A stretch of DNA of 64,000 nucleotides, from NCBI RefSeq assembly GCF_000296215.2, contig NZ_CP013949.1, forward strand, positions 3,403,501-3,467,500. The letters run 5' to 3'. A program made the translations under genes and the position numbers. Shown piece after piece: positions 60,893 through 64,000 of this stretch. The notes beneath the pieces were generated by a model, which made no database searches, was not told the DNA's origin, and saw only the letters and a list, made by a program, of their open reading frames with translations. The first letter of the stretch is position 1. Every line of letters begins with the position of its first letter. The stretch comes from Bradyrhizobium sp. CCGE-LA001. GTDB taxonomy: Bacteria > Pseudomonadota > Alphaproteobacteria > Rhizobiales > Xanthobacteraceae.

Positions 60893-62020
60893 ATGACGAA
60901 TGTCGGCCGATTGAGGCGTTGCTTTTCCTGGCTTTGCCTTGGTTTTGCGATCGCAGCAGCGCTGACATTGCTTTCGCCGCCCGCCGGTGCCCAGGAGCGG
61001 GTCGTCAACTTCTACAACTGGTCCAACTACGTGGCGCCTGAGGTCCTCGAGGCCTTCACCAAGGAGACCAGCATCAAGGTCGTCTACGACACCTTCGATG
61101 CCAACGAGACGCTGGAAACGCGCCTCATGGCCGGCAAGTCCGGCTACGACGTCGTGGTGCCCACGGCGTATTTCCTCCAGCGCCAGATCAAGGCCAACAT
61201 CTTCCAGAAGCTCGACAAGACGAAGCTGCCGAATCTGGCCAACGCCTGGCCGATGGTGACCAAGCACCTCGCGACCTACGATCCCGGCAATGACTATGCC
61301 GCCAACTACATGTGGGGCACGACAGGCATCGGCTACAACGTCGCCAAGGTGAAGCAGATCCTCGGACCCGACGCCAAGATCGACAGCTGGGACATCGTCT
61401 TCAAGCCGGAGAACCTCGCCAAGTTCAGGGACTGCGGCGTGCACATGCTCGACTCCGCGGATGACATCTTCCCGGCGGCGCTGAACTATCTCGGGCTCGA
61501 TCCGAACTCGACCAAGCAGGCGGACCTGGAGAAGGCCGCTGACGCCGTCGCCAAGGTTCGCCCGTCGGTGCGCAAGTTCCACTCGTCCGAATATCTCAGC
61601 GCCCTCGCCACCGGCGAGATTTGCTTCGTGGTCGGCTGGTCCGGCGACATCATGCAGGCCCGCGCCCGTGCGGCCGAGGCCAAGAGTGGTGTCGAGATCG
61701 GCTACGCGGTTCCCAAAGAGGGCGCGCAGATGTTCTTCGACAATCTGGCGATTCCTGCCGATGCCAAGAACGTCAAGGAAGCCTACGAGCTGATCAACTA
61801 TCTCTATCGTCCGGAGGTCGCGGCCAAGAACTCGGACTTCCTGTCCTACGCGAGCGGCAACCTCGCCAGCCAGAAGCTGGTCGATCCGAAGATCCTGAAC
61901 GACAAGAACATCTATCCGGACGAGGCGACGCTTTCAAAACTGTTCGTCATCACCGCGCGCGAGCCGGCGACCCAGCGCATCATCAATCGGCTCTGGACCA
62001 AGGTGAAGACGGGTAGGTAG
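60893..62020 (+). CDS. PotF-like polyamine-binding periplasmic protein
   Basis: A 375-residue periplasmic solute-binding protein of the PotD/PotF family. The signal peptide ends around residue 38 (PPAGAQE). Hallmarks: VVNFYNWSNYVAPEVLEAFT, GYDVVVPTAYFLQRQIKANI and NPLDTRWLWKVG-like C-terminal elements replaced here by FDNLAIPADAKNVKEAYEL. It starts 7 bp after the aminotransferase. There are no PotGHI-type transport genes nearby, so it is an orphan receptor in this window. Putrescine is the likely ligand by family. Confidence 0.88.
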   Translation: MTNVGRLRRCFSWLCLGFAIAAALTLLSPPAGAQERVVNFYNWSNYVAPEVLEAFTKETSIKVVYDTFDANETLETRLMAGKSGYDVVVPTAYFLQRQIKANIFQKLDKTKLPNLANAWPMVTKHLATYDPGNDYAANYMWGTTGIGYNVAKVKQILGPDAKIDSWDIVFKPENLAKFRDCGVHMLDSADDIFPAALNYLGLDPNSTKQADLEKAADAVAKVRPSVRKFHSSEYLSALATGEICFVVGWSGDIMQARARAAEAKSGVEIGYAVPKEGAQMFFDNLAIPADAKNVKEAYELINYLYRPEVAAKNSDFLSYASGNLASQKLVDPKILNDKNIYPDEATLSKLFVITAREPATQRIINRLWTKVKTGR

Positions 62021-62030
62021 CGCGCATTCT

Positions 62031-62116
62031 CGTCATTGCGAGTGAAGCGGAGCAATCCAGCAACTTTCCGCGGAGGCACTCAGGATTGCTTCGTCGCTTC
62101 GCTCCTCGCAATGACG
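62031..62116. repeat. Palindromic repeat element, copy C (~86 bp)
   Basis: Outer arms CGTCATTGCGAG (62031-62042) and CTCGCAATGACG (62105-62116) are perfect 12-bp inverted repeats. Inner arms AGCAATCC (62051-62058) and GGATTGCT (62083-62090) and a GAAGCG/CGCTTC pair add further structure. The sequence differs from copies A and B, so it may be a separate subfamily. It sits exactly between the convergent PotF-like and acyltransferase genes and may act as a terminator for both. Confidence 0.82.
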
Positions 62117-62121
62117 GAGCC

Positions 62122-63054
62122 TTACCGCCACCTGCGATGCAGCCAGAGCCACTGTTCGGGATGCTCGCGCACCCAACTCTCCACCACGCTGGTGATCGCC
62201 TGCGTCGTGCCCTGGATGTCGATCTTGCCGTCGGCGTCGCGCACCGGCTGGATCTCCTCGGTGAGCTCGCCGCGGAAGCGGCCGCCGGGCAGGCGGATGA
62301 TGCGGACGCCGTGGATCGGGCACTCGACCTGGCGCAAGAGCCGCGCCAGCATCGGATTGGCGCGGGTCTTGCGGCCGAAGAAGCTGACCTCGACGCCGGC
62401 GGTCAAATACTGGTCGATCAGCATGGCGACGTGCTTGCCGTCCTTCAGCGCCTGCGCGAGCCGCAGCGGCGCGTCGCGGCCCGCCGGGATCAGTGTGCCC
62501 ATGTTGACCTGGCGCATTTCCTGGATGATGCGGTCGGCGGAGGCGATGTTCGGCCGGCGATACAGGATCGCGGTATCCAACTCGTGCGCGACGGCGGCGA
62601 GGGCCGGCACCTCCCAATTGGCGAGATGCGCGGCGAAGATCAGCGCCGGCTTGCCGTCGTCGCGGATCTGGTCGAACAGCTCGATGCTGCGCGGCGACAA
62701 TTCGATCCGGCTGCTCTCCGGGTGGTCGCGGTCGTAGTCCCAGACGCGGTCGATATGGGCGAACTCGGCGCCGACACGGCCAAGATTGTCCCAGACGCCC
62801 ATTAGGATCTGTTCGATTTCCTCCGGCGATTTCTCCGGAAAGGCTGCGGTGAGATTGGCGCGGCCGATGCGGTGCTCGCGCAGGCGCGGCCCGATCAGCT
62901 TGACAGCCCGCGCGAAGAAATCCGAGGTCTTGGCCGGATCGAAATAGCGCGTGGTGCGCAGCATGCCGACGGTGGCGGCGCCGATCAGGCTGCCGCCGAT
63001 CGACTTTGCAGCTTCCCGCGCGCGGGCCTTCATCCTCGCAGGAAGCAGCGACAT
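62122..63054 (-). CDS. Lipid A acyltransferase, LpxXL/LpxL family
   Basis: A 310-residue membrane-bound acyltransferase that adds a secondary acyl chain to lipid A. The catalytic H-x4-E motif is His143/Glu148 (FAAHLANWEVP). Further hallmarks: YRRPNIASADRIIQEMR, AMLIDQYLTAGVEVSFFGRK and the ending QWLWLHRRWR. In rhizobia the very-long-chain acyltransferase LpxXL is encoded with ketoacyl synthases; here the neighbour 8 bp upstream is a ketoacyl-ACP synthase. That supports LpxXL rather than a general LpxL, but sequence alone does not prove chain length. Confidence 0.87.
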   Translation of the reverse strand: MSLLPARMKARAREAAKSIGGSLIGAATVGMLRTTRYFDPAKTSDFFARAVKLIGPRLREHRIGRANLTAAFPEKSPEEIEQILMGVWDNLGRVGAEFAHIDRVWDYDRDHPESSRIELSPRSIELFDQIRDDGKPALIFAAHLANWEVPALAAVAHELDTAILYRRPNIASADRIIQEMRQVNMGTLIPAGRDAPLRLAQALKDGKHVAMLIDQYLTAGVEVSFFGRKTRANPMLARLLRQVECPIHGVRIIRLPGGRFRGELTEEIQPVRDADGKIDIQGTTQAITSVVESWVREHPEQWLWLHRRWR

Positions 63055-63062
63055 GCGTCCGG

Positions 63063-64000
63063 TCAGGCCGGTTCGCGGGTCAGGATCAGCGAGGCGTTCT
63101 GGCCGCCGAAGCCGAACGAGTTCGACATCACGGCGGTGACGCGGGCATCGCGCGCCTTGTTGCCGACGACGTCGAACAGAATCGTCGGATCCGGCGTCTC
63201 GTAATTGATCGTCGGCGGGATGCGCTGATGCTCGAGCGTAAGCAGCGAGAAGATCGCCTCGACGGCGCCGGCGGCGGAGATGGTGTGGCCGACCATCGAC
63301 TTGTTCGAGGTGACCGGAATCTTCTGCGCGAGCTCGCCGAACACGGCCGAGGTCGTGTTGAACTCCATCTTGTCGTTTTCGGGCGTCGCGGTGCCGTGCG
63401 CGTTGATGTGGTCGATCTGGTCGGGCGTCATGCCCGCATCGGCCAGCGTCTTGTTCATGCAGCCGATGATCGGCTTCCCATCGGGAGACGAGCGGGTGCG
63501 ATGGAAGGAATCGGTGAGTTCGCCGCAGCCGGCGATCACGCCGAGGATCTTTGCGCCGCGCGCAGTTGCGGCCTCATAGCTTTCCAGCACGAGCGCACCG
63601 GCGCCTTCCGCCATGACGAAGCCGTCGCGATTCTTCGAGAAGGGGCGGGAGGCTGCCTGCGGCGGATCGTTCTGGGTCGACAGCGCCGAGAGCAGCGAGA
63701 AGCGCACCAGCGCTTCCGGATTCACGGTGCCGTCGGTCGCGACACACAGCGCGGCATCGGTCTCGCCGCGCCGGATTGCCTCGACACCGAGCTGGATCGA
63801 CGTGGCTCCGGACGCGCACGCGGTCGACAGCGAGATCGGCGAGCCCTTGGTGCCAAAGGTCTCGGCGAGGTGCGCGGCGACCGAGCCGAACATGAAGCGG
63901 TGATGATAGGCGCTGTACTTGCCGCCGCCGGAGATGCGCAGCAAATCGTCATAGTTGAAGTCGAGCGCACCGACGGCGCGGCCGAGCTCGCGGCGCTGCG
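63063..64000 (-). CDS. Beta-ketoacyl-ACP synthase, FabF-like (5' end outside window)
   Basis: The C-terminal ~310 residues of a KAS II-type condensing enzyme; the frame is open to the window edge. The catalytic triad is visible: Cys in LSTACASGATS, His in HINAHGTATPENDKME and His in SNKSMVGHTISAAGA. The ending has MSNSFGFGGQNASLIL. It is 8 bp upstream of the lipid A acyltransferase gene, so this is probably part of a very-long-chain fatty acid (acpXL-fabF-lpxXL) cluster. The missing start lies beyond base 64000. Confidence 0.9.
   Translation of the reverse strand, partial: QRRELGRAVGALDFNYDDLLRISGGGKYSAYHHRFMFGSVAAHLAETFGTKGSPISLSTACASGATSIQLGVEAIRRGETDAALCVATDGTVNPEALVRFSLLSALSTQNDPPQAASRPFSKNRDGFVMAEGAGALVLESYEAATARGAKILGVIAGCGELTDSFHRTRSSPDGKPIIGCMNKTLADAGMTPDQIDHINAHGTATPENDKMEFNTTSAVFGELAQKIPVTSNKSMVGHTISAAGAVEAIFSLLTLEHQRIPPTINYETPDPTILFDVVGNKARDARVTAVMSNSFGFGGQNASLILTREPA

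Overview
The window looks like chromosomal DNA of a Bradyrhizobium-type alphaproteobacterium. It is GC-rich and gene-dense. It carries a coxMNOP-type alternative cytochrome c oxidase cluster as described in Bradyrhizobium japonicum, a long-chain lipid A acyltransferase next to a ketoacyl-ACP synthase, paired kup genes, TRAP transporters, an alphaproteobacterial GTTC-N7-GTTC SOS box, a TTGAT-N4-ATCAA FixK/FNR-type box and ~100-bp palindromic repeats. No tRNA, rRNA, insertion sequence, prophage or CRISPR array was seen.

Layout. 1-2.3 kb: the end of a TRAP solute-binding protein with a strong terminator, then an AraC regulator. 2.5-8.5 kb: a truncated AraC remnant, paired 14-bp direct repeats, a perfect FixK/FNR-type box, then five same-strand envelope genes (secreted protein, DUF1254/DUF1214 protein, YiaV/YibH-like membrane fusion protein, MetA-type outer-membrane protein, DUF2721 protein) and a small reverse-strand gene. 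8.9-15.5 kb: a two-component system converging on two tandem TRAP permease pairs (dctQM-dctQM) that have no binding protein beside them. 15.7-22.5 kb: moaA, a frameshifted small gene, gph, rpiA, a DUF2059 protein, gor, a cupin-like protein and a small gene whose promoter contains an SOS box. 22.5-27.5 kb: a zinc-ribbon protein, a YbdK-like carboxylate-amine ligase with a class II glutamine amidotransferase, and a terB/membrane/terC/yqhA operon. 27.5-35.2 kb: a ModE-like regulator divergent from an aldehyde dehydrogenase, an alpha/beta hydrolase, class II DAHP synthase, diacylglycerol kinase and NAD synthetase. 35.3-39.8 kb: the coxMNOP-like oxidase plus a subunit IV gene. 40.3-47.9 kb: a DUF2189 protein, a DUF2865 protein, the cysS / 37-aa membrane protein / GNAT / cimA string, a VOC protein and a LOG protein. 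48.1-54.9 kb: an Atm1-type exporter, psd, pssA, an RraA-family gene and motAB. 55-64 kb: two kup genes, then rhodanese, aminotransferase and PotF-like genes, and the convergent lipid A acyltransferase/ketoacyl synthase pair, which runs off the window.

How it fits together. Most of the window is core metabolism: phospholipid head groups, aromatic precursors, NAD, molybdopterin, thiol redox, cysteine charging, isoleucine precursor, K+ uptake and motility. The points most worth pursuing are the envelope gene set behind a FixK/FNR-type box (3.06-8.2 kb), the small SOS-box gene (22.2 kb), the tandem TRAP permeases, the amidotransferase/ligase pair, and the palindromic repeat family.
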